Assembly (NCBI RefSeq): GCF_002754375.1
Contig: NZ_PEFF01000001.1
Location: forward strand, 1,426,001 to 1,490,000
Reading direction: 5' to 3'
Source of the DNA: Variovorax sp. 54
GTDB lineage: Bacteria > Pseudomonadota > Gammaproteobacteria > Burkholderiales > Burkholderiaceae_C
DNA: 64,000 nt
In this document: positions 17,068-28,288 of the stretch, piece by piece
How the letters are laid out: each line of letters opens with the position of its first letter
How positions within the stretch are numbered: the first letter of the stretch is position 1
Made by a program: the position numbers and the translations under genes
The notes under the pieces: generated by a model
The model's database searches: none
What the model was told of the DNA's origin: nothing
What the model saw: the letters and a program-made list of their open reading frames with translations, nothing else

Positions 17068-18753
17068 ATGCTGATTCCGCGGCGCCAGCCGCCGGGCCTG
17101 CGCGCCGCGGGCCCGGCGTGGCGCTGCGCGTCGTTCCTGATCGCACTCGGCGTGCTCGCGCCGGTGCTCACGCTGGCCTGGCTCGCGTTCGGCTCGGGCG
17201 TCGGCCACTGGGGGCCGCTGTTCGCGCACGTGCTGCCGCAGGCGGCGCTCAACACGGCGCTGCTGCTCGCGGGCGTCGGCACCTTCGTCCTCGTGATCGG
17301 CACCGGCTGCGCCTGGCTGGTCACGGCGCATGACTTTCCCGGCCGCGGCGTGCTCAACTGGGCACTGCTGCTGCCGCTGGCGATGCCGACCTACATCGTC
17401 GCTTTTGCCTACCTCGACCTGCTGCATCCCATCGGCCCCGTGCAGGGCGCGATCCGCTGGATGCTGGGCTTCGACAGCCCGCGCCAGTTCCGCCTGCCCG
17501 ACCTGCGCTCGATGCCGGGCGCGATCTTCGTGCTGGGCTTCGTGCTCTACCCCTACGTCTACATGACGGCGCGCGCGATGTTCATGACCCAGCCGGCGCA
17601 CCTGATGGAAGCGGCGCGCACGCTGGGCGAGAACCGGCGCGGCGCGTTCTTTCGCGTGGCGCTGCCGCTCGCACGGCCGGCGCTGGCCGTCGGCCTGAGC
17701 CTGGCGCTGCTCGAGACGCTCAACGACATCGGCGCCTCCGAATTCCTCGGCGTGAACACGCTCACGGTGGCCGTCTACACCACCTGGATCACGCGCTCCG
17801 ACCTGGCCGGCGCCGCGCAGATCGCCTGCGCGATGCTGTTCGTGGTGGTGGCGCTGGTCTGGCTCGAACGCAACGGCCGCCAGCACCAGCGCTTCGGGTC
17901 CGCACAGCGCATGCGCGCGGTGCAGCCCCGGCGCCTGCACGGCGGCGCGGCTTGGGCGGCGACCGCCACAGCGGCGCTGCCGGTGCTGATCGGCTTCGTC
18001 GCCCCCGCGCTGTACCTGGTCTGGGAAAGCGCCAAGCGGCTGCACCAGGGCGGCGGCATTTCGCAGGGCCTCGTGGCCAGCCTCGGCAACACGCTGGCAC
18101 TCGCAGCCGGCGTGACGGTGGTGGCCGTGGCCGCGGGGCTGGTCGTGGCCTGGGCCTCACGCAGCCAGGGCACGAGCCCCAACCGCGCACGCTGGCAGGC
18201 GCGCGCGGCCACGCTGGGCTACGCGGTGCCGGGCACCGTGCTCGCCATCGGCCTGCTGACACCGGCACTGGCCTTCGACGCGGCGCTGGCCGGCGCGATG
18301 GGCTGGCAGGGCCTGCCGCTGATGGGCGCGGGCATCGTGCTGGTCGTGGCCTGCGCGATCCGTTTTCTTGCGATGCCCGTGGGTGGCCTCGAGGCCGGGC
18401 TGGCGCGCATTCCGCCCGCCATCGAGCAGGCCTCGCGCCTGCTCGGCGAAACCACCGGCGGCACGCTGCGCCGCGTGCACCTTCCGCTGCTGCAGCCCGC
18501 CATCGCAGCGGGCGCATTGTTGGTCTTCGTCGATGCCATGAAGGAGCTGCCGGCCACGCTGCTGCTGCGGCCGGCCAACTTCGACACCCTCGCCACCTGG
18601 CTCTACGCCGAGGCCGCGCGCGGCACCTACGAGGAAGGCGCGATCGCCGCGCTGGCCATCGTGCTCGCCGGCCTGCTGCCGGTGGTGCTGCTGGCGCGCA
18701 ACCAGCTCGGTGCGACACCGGCGGTGACGCCTCCCGACACGGACCCTGCATGA
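17068..18753 (+). CDS. Ferric-iron ABC transporter permease (fused double domain)
   Basis: The 561-residue FbpB-type permease has about twelve membrane helices and two BPD_transp_1 domains. Each contains an EAA loop that contacts the ATPase: MEAARTLGENRRGAFF in the first half and IEQASRLLGETTGGTL in the second, both followed by the typical LPL(A/L)RP/QP. It starts 34 bases after the binding-protein gene, and its stop overlaps the ATPase start in ATGA. The translocated substrate is Fe3+ by family assignment. Confidence 0.92.
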   Translation: MLIPRRQPPGLRAAGPAWRCASFLIALGVLAPVLTLAWLAFGSGVGHWGPLFAHVLPQAALNTALLLAGVGTFVLVIGTGCAWLVTAHDFPGRGVLNWALLLPLAMPTYIVAFAYLDLLHPIGPVQGAIRWMLGFDSPRQFRLPDLRSMPGAIFVLGFVLYPYVYMTARAMFMTQPAHLMEAARTLGENRRGAFFRVALPLARPALAVGLSLALLETLNDIGASEFLGVNTLTVAVYTTWITRSDLAGAAQIACAMLFVVVALVWLERNGRQHQRFGSAQRMRAVQPRRLHGGAAWAATATAALPVLIGFVAPALYLVWESAKRLHQGGGISQGLVASLGNTLALAAGVTVVAVAAGLVVAWASRSQGTSPNRARWQARAATLGYAVPGTVLAIGLLTPALAFDAALAGAMGWQGLPLMGAGIVLVVACAIRFLAMPVGGLEAGLARIPPAIEQASRLLGETTGGTLRRVHLPLLQPAIAAGALLVFVDAMKELPATLLLRPANFDTLATWLYAEAARGTYEEGAIAALAIVLAGLLPVVLLARNQLGATPAVTPPDTDPA

Positions 18754-19433
18754 GTTCACCGCTTCATCTCGACTCGCTCCAACTCGCGTACGACACGCCG
18801 CGTGGCCCGCACACGGTGGTCGACGGCTTCTCGCTGGACCTGCCCGCGGGCGAGATCGCCTGCCTGTTCGGCCCCTCGGGCTGCGGCAAGACCACGGTGC
18901 TGCGCGCCATCGCCGGCTTCGAGCCGGTGCGCGCCGGCACCATCCGCCTCGGCGACATGTTGCTGTCGTCGCCCCAGAAGCACCTGCCGCCCGAGCAGCG
19001 GCGCGTGGGCATGATGTTCCAGGAGTACGCCTTGTTCCCGCACCTGTCGGCCGCGAAGAACGTGGCCTTCGGCCTGCGCCGATTGGGCCGCGCGGCGCAG
19101 CAGGCGCGCGTGGCCGAGATGCTCGCGCTGGTCGGCCTGGCCGAAGCCGGCGAGCGCTATCCGCACGAGCTGTCGGGCGGCCAGCAGCAGCGCATCGCGC
19201 TGGCCCGCGCACTGGCGCCCTCGCCCGCCGTGCTGCTGCTGGACGAGCCGTTTTCCAACCTCGACGGCGGCACGCGCGAACGCCTGACCGCCGAAGTGCG
19301 CGGCATCCTGAAGAAGGCCGGGCAGACCGCGATCCTGGTCACGCACAACGAGGCCGAGGCGCATGCGATGGCCGACCGCATCGGGGTGATGCACAACGGG
19401 CGGATCACGCACTGGCTGGAGACCGCCTCGTAG
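18750..19433 (+). CDS. Ferric-iron ABC transporter ATP-binding protein, short form
   Basis: The 227-residue ATPase has Walker A GPSGCGKTT (41-49), the Q-loop Gln91, signature LSGGQ (141-145), Walker B LLLDE (162-166) and the H-loop LVTHNEAEA. It energises the FbpB-type permease. FbpC-type ATPases are often around 350 residues with a C-terminal regulatory domain; this one stops right after the nucleotide-binding domain, so it lacks that domain. There is no sign of a frameshift, as the next gene starts 14 bases downstream. Confidence 0.92.
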   Translation: MSSPLHLDSLQLAYDTPRGPHTVVDGFSLDLPAGEIACLFGPSGCGKTTVLRAIAGFEPVRAGTIRLGDMLLSSPQKHLPPEQRRVGMMFQEYALFPHLSAAKNVAFGLRRLGRAAQQARVAEMLALVGLAEAGERYPHELSGGQQQRIALARALAPSPAVLLLDEPFSNLDGGTRERLTAEVRGILKKAGQTAILVTHNEAEAHAMADRIGVMHNGRITHWLETAS

Positions 19434-19447
19434 CGGAAGGCCCCACG

Positions 19448-20704
19448 ATGCGCAACGCGACCCGACTCCTCCTCGCGTGGGCAACGTTGCTCGGGTCGGC
19501 GATGCCGGCCCTGGCAGAAGTCCGCACGGTCTACCAAGGCACCCTGGGCACCAGCGAGGTCGTGCTCGAAGTGAATGCCTCCGGCGGCGGGCGGTACTTC
19601 TATCGCCGCCACGGTGTCGACATTCCGCTCTCAGGACCGGTGTCGACGCTCGTGGAAGCGATCCCGATCCAGGGCGATGCGATGTACCGCGCGGCACAGG
19701 GCGGCAATGCGCCGCTGTTCGAAGATGCGCAGACGCGGCAGCCGGGTCCGACGTGGCGCGGCCAGGTGGCCGGCAACACCTTTACCGGAAGCTGGAGCGA
19801 TGGCGCCGGCAAGAAGAACGTCGCGTTCGAGCTTCGGCAAGTTCGCCAGTACGACCCGGACAAGCGTCCCGGCACCACCGAGCCGGTGACGCGCGCCATC
19901 CCGCCAGGCAACGCCACCGGCGTGGTTTCGGACGCACCGGTTTCCATCGAGACGGCGCCCTACGACTACCTCAAGCTGCAGACCCCGCTCAAGCAAGGCG
20001 CGGAGCACGTCAGCGGCCTCATGGCATGGCGCATGGTCATCGATCCGCGCACGCGCTTTTCCTATCCGCGGCTCACCCGGCACCCGGATGCGCGCGTGGT
20101 CGAGAAGGTCAACGCCCTCCTCGCGCGCAGGCATGGGCAGCTCAACCTCGCCGCGCTCGAATGCAAGGCCACCCTCTACACCGAGACGCATCCGGCGGCC
20201 GGCTCGCTGGGAAACTACGACGCGGAATCGGTGCGCGTCACCTTTCTCAGCCCGACGCTGATGAGCATCGTCGAATCGGGGAGCACCGACTGCGGCGGCG
20301 CCCATCCCCACAACCACTACGCGCCCTACACGCTCGATCTGGTCCGCGGCGAATACCTCGACTTCCATCGCCTCTTCCGCGCGTTCACCCAGACACCGGA
20401 AGGGTTCGCGCCAAGCAAAACGCTCATGGCGCTGATCGGGAAGAAGCTGAAGGCAGAGGGGCGCGGGCCCGAATCCGCAGCCGCCGCAGACCCGCAGCAG
20501 TACGCGGGCTGCGACGAGGTGTGGCCCGAGTACCTGGCGTTGCATTTCGAGCGCTCCCGCGAGCGCGACGCGCTGGCCGTCGCTGTCAGCGGCGTGCCGC
20601 ATGCGCTCGGCGCCTGCCTCGGCACCACGGTGGCGCTGCCGTTCACCGAACTCAAGCCCCTTCTCAGGCCTGCGGCCGGCGCGTACCTTTTTCCCAAGCC
20701 GTAG
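19448..20704 (+). CDS. Exported protein of unknown function with an RsiV/DUF3298-like C-terminal half
   Basis: The 418-residue protein has a signal peptide (cleavage near ALA, residue 23). The N-terminal half contains a beta-rich region with repeated GxWxGxVxGxxFxGxW-like spacing (TWRGQVAGNTFTGSW). The C-terminal half has the pattern SVRVTFLSPTLMSIVESG, then DCGGAHPHNHY (about 281-291), then LDLVRGEYLDFHRLF, which resembles the DUF3298/RsiV fold. It follows the iron ABC ATPase by 14 bases, so it may be cotranscribed. A periplasmic or surface location is expected; the function is unknown. Confidence 0.75.
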   Translation: MRNATRLLLAWATLLGSAMPALAEVRTVYQGTLGTSEVVLEVNASGGGRYFYRRHGVDIPLSGPVSTLVEAIPIQGDAMYRAAQGGNAPLFEDAQTRQPGPTWRGQVAGNTFTGSWSDGAGKKNVAFELRQVRQYDPDKRPGTTEPVTRAIPPGNATGVVSDAPVSIETAPYDYLKLQTPLKQGAEHVSGLMAWRMVIDPRTRFSYPRLTRHPDARVVEKVNALLARRHGQLNLAALECKATLYTETHPAAGSLGNYDAESVRVTFLSPTLMSIVESGSTDCGGAHPHNHYAPYTLDLVRGEYLDFHRLFRAFTQTPEGFAPSKTLMALIGKKLKAEGRGPESAAAADPQQYAGCDEVWPEYLALHFERSRERDALAVAVSGVPHALGACLGTTVALPFTELKPLLRPAAGAYLFPKP

Positions 20705-20806
20705 CAATCAATCGGCGCCCGAATGGGCTTTTCCAGAAAAGGTTGTTCAGGACCGCAAGAATCGCGGCGATCCAGACCACCCATTTCTTCGAGAACGGAA
20801 AGCCAC

Positions 20807-21487
20807 ATGACCCAGGCCCTCACCCTCGTCAGCCACCTGCTGTGCCCGTACGTGCAACGCGCCGCGATCGCGCTGCACGAGAAAAATGTGCCCTTCGAGC
20901 GCGTCGTGATCGATCTCGCGAACAAGCCCCGGTGGTTCCTCGACATCTCGCCGCTCGGCAAGGTGCCGCTGCTGAAGGTGCAGCAGCCCGATGGCACGGA
21001 AGCCGTGCTGTTCGAGAGCAACGTGATCTGCGAATACCTCGAGGAGACGCAACCCGGCGCCCGCCTGCACCCCGAAGACCCGCTCGCACGTGCGCAGCAC
21101 CGTGCATGGATGGAATTCGGCTCGGCCATCCTCGCCGACCTGTGGGGCTACGAAACCACGCAGGACGCCGCCGTGTTCGCGCAAAAGCGCGAGGCACTGG
21201 CGGCCAAATTCGAACGCGTCGAGGCCGCGCTGGGGCAAGGCCCCTACTTCGCGGGCGAGGCCTTCAGCCTCGTCGACGCGGTGTTCGCGCCGGTGTTCCG
21301 CTACTTCGAGGTGTTCGACGCGATCAACGATTCGCACCTGTTCGATGCGCTGCCCCGGGTGAATGCCTGGCGCCATGCGCTGGCGGCGCGCCCCAGCGTG
21401 CGTGCGGCGGTCGTGCCCGAGTACCCGCAGCACCTGATGGATTTCTTGAAGAAGCACCAGGCACACCTGCTGACGCTGGCGGCTTGA
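20807..21487 (+). CDS. Glutathione S-transferase family protein
   Basis: The 226-residue GST has an N-terminal thioredoxin-like domain with SHLLCPYVQRAAIAL (a Cys at the usual Ser/Cys position), the cis-proline segment GKVPLLKV and the glutathione gamma-glutamyl site ESNVICEYLEE. An all-helical C-terminal domain follows. The layout resembles omega/zeta-like or glutaredoxin-type GSTs. The start at 20807 avoids an upstream frame of no family similarity. The substrate is unknown. Confidence 0.9.
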   Translation: MTQALTLVSHLLCPYVQRAAIALHEKNVPFERVVIDLANKPRWFLDISPLGKVPLLKVQQPDGTEAVLFESNVICEYLEETQPGARLHPEDPLARAQHRAWMEFGSAILADLWGYETTQDAAVFAQKREALAAKFERVEAALGQGPYFAGEAFSLVDAVFAPVFRYFEVFDAINDSHLFDALPRVNAWRHALAARPSVRAAVVPEYPQHLMDFLKKHQAHLLTLAA

Positions 21488-21544
21488 TCGCCAGGATCAG
21501 AGGGCGACAATAGCCCTCCCCCCCATAACGACACGACCCACGAG

Positions 21545-21958
21545 ATGCGACTTCTCCACACCATGCTGCGCGTTGGCAATCTCCAGCGCTCCATCGACTT
21601 CTACACGCAGGTGCTCGGCATGACGCTGCTGCGCACGTCGGAAAACCCCGAGTACAAGTACAGCCTCGCTTTCGTCGGCTATGGCAACGGCAACCCCGAC
21701 CAGGCCGAGATCGAACTCACCTACAACTGGGGCACCGAGAGCTACGAACTCGGCACCGCCTACGGCCACATCGCGCTCGGCGTGCCCGACGCCTACGCGG
21801 CCTGCGACAAGATCAAGGCCTCGGGCGGCAACGTGACGCGCGAGGCCGGTCCGGTCAAGGGCGGCACGACGGTGATCGCCTTCGTGACGGACCCCGACGG
21901 CTACAAGATTGAATTGATCCAGCGCAACGAGAACGCCGCGGGCGGCGGCCTGCGCTGA
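21545..21958 (+). CDS. gloA: Lactoylglutathione lyase (glyoxalase I)
   Basis: The 137-residue protein is close to E. coli GloA over its whole length ([50 protein letters not shown]). The metal ligands are His5, Glu57, His75 and Glu123, the nickel-type quartet shifted by one from E. coli after residue 5. It converts the methylglyoxal-glutathione hemithioacetal into S-lactoylglutathione in the cytoplasm. Confidence 0.97.
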   Translation: MRLLHTMLRVGNLQRSIDFYTQVLGMTLLRTSENPEYKYSLAFVGYGNGNPDQAEIELTYNWGTESYELGTAYGHIALGVPDAYAACDKIKASGGNVTREAGPVKGGTTVIAFVTDPDGYKIELIQRNENAAGGGLR

Positions 21959-21986
21959 GCCGTTTCGGGTTGCACGCAACAACGCC

Positions 21987-22550
21987 ATGGCAAGCCCGAA
22001 GAAAAAGCAAGCGCCGCTGACGCGCTACGTCGCCCTGCTGCGCGGCGTGAACGTCAACGGCATCACGATCAAGAGCGCCGACCTGAAGGCGCTGTTCGTC
22101 GACGAACTCGGCTTCGGCGCGGTGCGCACGGTGCTCGCCAGCGGCAACGTGCTGTTCGACACCGACGCACCCGACGCCGCCGTGCTGCGCACGCGCATCG
22201 AGCAAGCGCTGCGCCAGTGCTTCGGCTACGAGGCGTGGATCGTGCTGCGCACGCAGCAGCAGGTGGCCGACATGGCGGCGGGCTACCCTTTCGAGCGCAT
22301 CGACGACACGCACCATCCGTACATCGTGTTCGGCTCCGATGCCGCGATGCTCGACGAGATCATCGAGAAGGCCGGCACGGTCGATGCCAAGGTCGAGCAG
22401 CTGGTGCGCGGCGATGGCGTGCTGTACTGGCAGTGCCCGCGCGGCGAAAGCCTGGACACGCCGGTGGCCAAGCTGCTGGCGAAGACCCGCTACAAGTCGA
22501 GCACCACCACGCGCAACCTGCGCACGGTGGAAAAACTCGTCACGGACTGA
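21987..22550 (+). CDS. DUF1697-family protein
   Basis: The 187-residue protein shows the DUF1697 signature: YVALLRGVNVNG near the start, SADLKALF, VLASGNVLFD, and a C-terminal RYKSSTTTRNLRTVEKL. The family is widespread, cytoplasmic and without an established biochemical function. It follows gloA by 28 bases and may share its transcript. Confidence 0.9.
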   Translation: MASPKKKQAPLTRYVALLRGVNVNGITIKSADLKALFVDELGFGAVRTVLASGNVLFDTDAPDAAVLRTRIEQALRQCFGYEAWIVLRTQQQVADMAAGYPFERIDDTHHPYIVFGSDAAMLDEIIEKAGTVDAKVEQLVRGDGVLYWQCPRGESLDTPVAKLLAKTRYKSSTTTRNLRTVEKLVTD

Positions 22551-22566
22551 TCGACACGTCGATCGA

Positions 22567-23295
22567 TCAGCAGCCCAGCCGGTCGGCCAACGCGACGATG
22601 TTGCGCACATGCAGGCTGTTGTCCGGCTGCGGCGACACATCCTTCGGCTGGTTGCGGCCGAACTCGTGGGGCCGCTCGATGTACGCCGTCTTCAGGCCGC
22701 ACACGCGCGCGGCCGCCAGGTCGTCGTGGTGCGCGGCAGCAAGCATCACTTGCCCGGGCGTCGCATCGAACACGCCCGCCACGCCGAGGTAGGTGCGCGG
22801 GTCGGGCTTGTAGGCCTTGAACACCTCGGCCGACAGCACGCAGTCCCAGGGCAGGCCGGCGCGCTTGGCCATCTCGGTGAGCAGGCCGATGTTGCCGTTG
22901 GAGAGCGTGCAGATGGTGAATTTCTTCTTCAGCCGCGTGAGCCCCTCGACCGCATCGGGCCAGGCCGGCAGGCGGTGCCACGCACGGCTCAGGTCGCGCT
23001 TGGCGGTGGTGTCGAGGTGGTCGGCCAGGCTGAAGTCGTGCAGCACCTGTTCGAGCATGCTCAGGTGCAGCTCGTCGAGCAGCGTGAAGCCGCCCTCGCC
23101 GGCCGCGATGCGTTCCATCACGGCCTTCATGGCGGGCTGGTAGCCGGCGCGCCAGGCGAGCGCAAAGGCCGCACCGTCCACACCGGGCAGCACGCGCTCG
23201 ACCTCGGCCGCGATGCCGCTGTGCCAGTCGACCACCGTGCCGAACACGTCGAACGCGATGACCTTGAGGTCGCTCGCGTCGAAATCGGCGCTCAT
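22567..23295 (-). CDS. HAD-superfamily hydrolase (haloacid dehalogenase type II-like)
   Basis: The 242-residue protein has the HAD nucleophile Asp16 in AFDVFGTVVDWHSG, motif II Ser/Asn in CTLSNGN, Lys in FKAYKPDP, and motif III AAHHDDL. The layout matches the type II 2-haloacid dehalogenase branch, whose members include both dehalogenases and phosphatases. It is the last gene of the leftward gluconate operon, two bases after eda. There it might act as a phosphatase on a sugar-acid phosphate (inference) rather than as a dehalogenase. Confidence 0.88.
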   Translation of the reverse strand: MSADFDASDLKVIAFDVFGTVVDWHSGIAAEVERVLPGVDGAAFALAWRAGYQPAMKAVMERIAAGEGGFTLLDELHLSMLEQVLHDFSLADHLDTTAKRDLSRAWHRLPAWPDAVEGLTRLKKKFTICTLSNGNIGLLTEMAKRAGLPWDCVLSAEVFKAYKPDPRTYLGVAGVFDATPGQVMLAAAHHDDLAAARVCGLKTAYIERPHEFGRNQPKDVSPQPDNSLHVRNIVALADRLGC

Positions 23296-23297
23296 GA

Positions 23298-23933
23298 TCA
23301 ACGCGGCAGCTGGCTCGCGGCGCGTGCCAGTTGCTCGATGCGGGCCCAGTCGCCGTCGCGGATGGCGTCGGTCGGCACGATCCACGAACCGCCCACGCAG
23401 GCCACGTTCGACAGCGCGAGGAACTCGGCCGCGTTGCCCGCATGGATGCCGCCCGTGGGGCAGAAGGTGACGTCGCCGAACGGGCCCTGCCAGGCCTTGA
23501 GCATCGGCAGGCCGCCGGCCTGCAGCGCGGGGAAGAACTTCAGCTGGGTGTAGCCGTCTTCCTGCGCCGTCATGATCTCGCTGCCCGTGGCCACGCCGGG
23601 CAGCAGCGGCAGGCCGAGGTCGTGGCAGGCCTTGCCGACCGCGCGCGTGTAGCCCGGGCTCACGCCGAACTTGGCGCCGGCCAGCGCCGAGGCCTGCGCG
23701 TCGGCCGCGCTGCGGATGGTGCCGGCGCCGGCGACGGCTTCAGGCACTTCCTTGGCGATGGCCTCGATGCATTGCAGCGCCTGCGGCGTGCGCAGCGTGA
23801 CTTCGAGCATGCGGATGCCGCCGGCCACCAGCGCGCGCGCCAGCGGCACGGCGTGCTTCACGTCGGTCAACACGATGACCGGGATGACCGGCGCGTCGCG
23901 CATCACGTCGAGGGGGGTGAGTCTGTCTGTCAT
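23298..23933 (-). CDS. eda: KDPG aldolase (2-dehydro-3-deoxy-phosphogluconate aldolase)
   Basis: The 211-residue class I aldolase has the Schiff-base Lys132 in LKFFPA and the catalytic Glu44 in MLEVTLRTP, one residue offset from E. coli Eda. It cleaves KDPG into pyruvate and glyceraldehyde 3-phosphate, the last step of the Entner-Doudoroff pathway. The start ATG at 23933 ([10 protein letters not shown]) gives the normal length. It lies 55 bases after edd on the same strand. Confidence 0.95.
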   Translation of the reverse strand: MTDRLTPLDVMRDAPVIPVIVLTDVKHAVPLARALVAGGIRMLEVTLRTPQALQCIEAIAKEVPEAVAGAGTIRSAADAQASALAGAKFGVSPGYTRAVGKACHDLGLPLLPGVATGSEIMTAQEDGYTQLKFFPALQAGGLPMLKAWQGPFGDVTFCPTGGIHAGNAAEFLALSNVACVGGSWIVPTDAIRDGDWARIEQLARAASQLPR

Positions 23934-23988
23934 GTCATAGCTCCAGTACGTCGTTGCGTTGCGCATCGCTGGCGGGCGATGCTGGTAT

Positions 23989-25815
<1,827 letters not shown>

Positions 25816-25888
25816 GCTTGCTGGGGCTGTGAATGCGCCTGCTGGCTGGGGCCTCATGGTAAACCCCACACCCGGCACGAAAGTGACG

Positions 25889-25911
25889 AAGGCGGTGCGA
25901 CACCGCCTTCG
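25889..25911. promoter_or_regulatory. Intercistronic hairpin between dctP and edd
   Basis: GAAGGCGGTG and CACCGCCTTC form a perfect 10-base-pair stem with a three-base loop, 19 bases after the dctP stop on the transcribed minus strand. No T-run follows, so it is more likely an RNA-stabilising or processing hairpin that raises dctP levels over edd than an intrinsic terminator. Confidence 0.55.
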
Positions 25912-25930
25912 CCCGAGGGAATGGGCTGGC

Positions 25931-26938
25931 TTACTTGCCGCGCACCTGCACGACGGCGGCGTTGACCGCGTCCCAGGTCTCCTGTCCCACGGACTTGGCG
26001 ATGCCGCTGTTGACGCTGGTGAGCTTCTCGCGCATGCGGTTGGCCTCGGAGGCGGGCAGCTCGTTCACCTGCATGCCCTTGGTGCGCAGTTCGGCCAGGG
26101 CCTTGGTGGCTTCCTCGCGGGTGTCCTTGCGCTCGAACTCGCGGCTCTTCACGGCGGCGTCCTGCAGCACCTTCTTCTCGGCCGGGCTCAGCGTGTCCCA
26201 CCACTTCTTGCTGACCGTGACGATCCAGGGGCTGTAGACGTGGTTGGTCACCGTCAGGTACTTCTGCACTTCGTAGAACTTGCTCGACACCACGGTGTTG
26301 AACGGGTTCTCCTGGCCGTCCACGGCGCGCGTTTCCAGGGCGGTGAACAGCTCGGAGAACGGCAGCGGCACGGCGTTGGCGCCCAGCGCCTTGAAGCTGT
26401 CGAGGAACACGTTGTTCTGCATCACGCGCAGCTTGATGTCGCCCATGTCTTCGAGCTTGTTGACGGGGCGCTTGCTGTTGGTGAGGTTGCGAAAACCGTT
26501 CTCCCAGTAGACCAGGCCGACCATGCCCTTGGGCTCCAGCTTCGCCTTGACCTTCTCGCCCACGGGACCGTCGAGCACGGCGTCGGCTTCCTTCACGTTG
26601 GCGAAGAGGAAGGGCGTGTCCCACACGGCCATTTCAGGGACGATGCCCACGAGCGTGGCGGTGGAGCCGACCATCATCTCCTGCGCGCCGCCGATCAGCG
26701 CCTGCTGCATCTGGGTGTCGGAGCCGAGCGAGGCGTTGCCGATGCCGCGGACCTTCATCTTGCCGCCGGACGCCTTCTCGACCTCCTGCGCGAACAGGCG
26801 CACGGCACGGCCCTGGTTGGAGTTGTCGACCAGGCCGTAGCCGAAGCGCACGATGCGCGGCTTGAAGTCCTGCGCCTGGACGGCGCCGGCGGCGGCGAGT
26901 GCGGCCACGAGGCCGGCGAGAGCGAAACGGATGCGCAT
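25931..26938 (-). CDS. dctP: TRAP transporter periplasmic binding protein (gluconate operon)
   Basis: The 335-residue protein has a signal peptide (MRIRFALAGLVAALAAAG, cleavage near VQA, residue 22) and the family core KLRVMQNNVFLDSFKALG followed by FTALETRAVDGQENP. It is clearly related to the other dctP product in this window but sits with gluconokinase and Entner-Doudoroff genes, so gluconate or a related aldonate is the likely ligand (context inference). The start ATG at 26938 is supported by the signal peptide; the open frame upstream runs through the dctM gene in another frame. Confidence 0.93.
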   Translation of the reverse strand: MRIRFALAGLVAALAAAGAVQAQDFKPRIVRFGYGLVDNSNQGRAVRLFAQEVEKASGGKMKVRGIGNASLGSDTQMQQALIGGAQEMMVGSTATLVGIVPEMAVWDTPFLFANVKEADAVLDGPVGEKVKAKLEPKGMVGLVYWENGFRNLTNSKRPVNKLEDMGDIKLRVMQNNVFLDSFKALGANAVPLPFSELFTALETRAVDGQENPFNTVVSSKFYEVQKYLTVTNHVYSPWIVTVSKKWWDTLSPAEKKVLQDAAVKSREFERKDTREEATKALAELRTKGMQVNELPASEANRMREKLTSVNSGIAKSVGQETWDAVNAAVVQVRGK

Positions 26939-26997
26939 TGGGAAGTCTCCTGAGTATCGAAAGGGGAACGAGAAGAAAAAAGGAAAGGAATGGCGGG

Positions 26998-28278
26998 TCA
27001 GTGCATCCAGGCCAGCGGCGCCGTGATGAGCGAGGGGAACAGCACGAACAGCACGGCCAGCAGCACGTACATGAGCAGGAACGGCGTGGTGCCCTTGATC
27101 ACGGTTTCCATGCGCAGCTTGCCGACGCCGGCCACCACGTTCTGCACGGTGCCCACGGGCGGCGTGATCAGCCCGATGCAGCCCACGTAGATGAACATGA
27201 AGCCGAAGTACACCGGGTCGATGCCGGCCTTCATGGCCAGCGGCGCGCACACGGGGCCGAAGATCAGGATGGTGGGCGTCAGGTCCATCGCCGTGCCGAC
27301 CACCAGCAGGAACACCATCATCAGCGCCATGAAGACGACGGGGTCGCCCATCACGCCGGCGAAGCTGTCGGCCAGCAGGTTGGGCAGGTCGGCCAGCGTG
27401 ATCATGTAGGCGGTCACGGTCGCGGCGCCGCACAGGAACATCACCACGGCCGTGGTCTTGCCCGCGGCGAGGAACACCTCGTACAGGCCGGCCCAGGTCA
27501 TCTCGCGGTACACGAACATCGAGACGATCAGCGCATACACCGCGGCCACCACGGCGGCTTCGGTCGGCGTGAAGATGCCGCCCTTGAGGCCGCCCAGGAT
27601 GATGACCGGCATCATCATGGCCCAGAAGCTGTGCAGCAGCGCCTTCATGCGCGCGCCCCATGCCACGCGCGCCATGGCGGGCAGCTTGTGCTTGCGGGCG
27701 ATCCACCACCAGGCGGCGATCAGGAACAGGCCCATCATCAGGCCGGGGAACACGCCGGCCAGGAACAGCTTGCTGATCGACGTGTTGGTGGTCACGCCGT
27801 AGATCACGAACGGCATCGACGGCGGAATGATCGGCGCGATGATGCCGCCCGACGCGAGCAGGCCCGCGCTGTAGCTGGACGGGTACTTCTGCTCACGCAT
27901 CATGGGCAGCAGGATGGTGGCGAGCGCGGCAGTGTCGGCAATGGCCGATCCGCTCATCGACGCCAGCAGCACGGCCGCGCCGATGGCCACGAAGCCCAGG
28001 CCGCCGGGAATGTGCCCGACGAACGCACGGGCCAGGTCGATGATGCGGCGCGACAGGCCGCCCGCGTTCATCAGTTCGCCGGCCAGGATGAAGAAGGGCA
28101 CGGCCAGCAGCGGGAAGTTGTCGAAGCCGGCCTGCAGGTTCTGCGCGAGCAGCTGCGCATCGAAGAAGTCCAGGTGCCACATGAGCGCGACACCCGTGAG
28201 CACCAGCGCATGGGCGATCGGCATGCCGATCACCATGCCGCCGATGAGCACGATCAGGAAGAGAGCGGTGACGATCAT
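26998..28278 (-). CDS. dctM: TRAP transporter large permease (gluconate operon)
   Basis: The 426-residue permease has about twelve membrane helices and DctM motifs FDNFPLLAVPFFILAGELMN, GGIIAPIIPPSMPFV and FTPTEAAVVAAVYALI. The start at 28278 (MIVTALFLIVLIGG) gives the usual N-terminal helix. It begins ten bases after the dctQ stop, and the gene is separated from dctP by 59 bases. Confidence 0.93.
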   Translation of the reverse strand: MIVTALFLIVLIGGMVIGMPIAHALVLTGVALMWHLDFFDAQLLAQNLQAGFDNFPLLAVPFFILAGELMNAGGLSRRIIDLARAFVGHIPGGLGFVAIGAAVLLASMSGSAIADTAALATILLPMMREQKYPSSYSAGLLASGGIIAPIIPPSMPFVIYGVTTNTSISKLFLAGVFPGLMMGLFLIAAWWWIARKHKLPAMARVAWGARMKALLHSFWAMMMPVIILGGLKGGIFTPTEAAVVAAVYALIVSMFVYREMTWAGLYEVFLAAGKTTAVVMFLCGAATVTAYMITLADLPNLLADSFAGVMGDPVVFMALMMVFLLVVGTAMDLTPTILIFGPVCAPLAMKAGIDPVYFGFMFIYVGCIGLITPPVGTVQNVVAGVGKLRMETVIKGTTPFLLMYVLLAVLFVLFPSLITAPLAWMH

Positions 28279-28288
28279 CGTGCCGTCC

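Noticed and set aside
22567..23295. A true haloacid dehalogenase role for the HAD protein
   Set aside because: The type II dehalogenase motif around the Asn in SSNxxD is not conserved (CTLSNGN is followed by AAHHDDL). Operon context fits a phosphatase-like role better, so only the superfamily is called.
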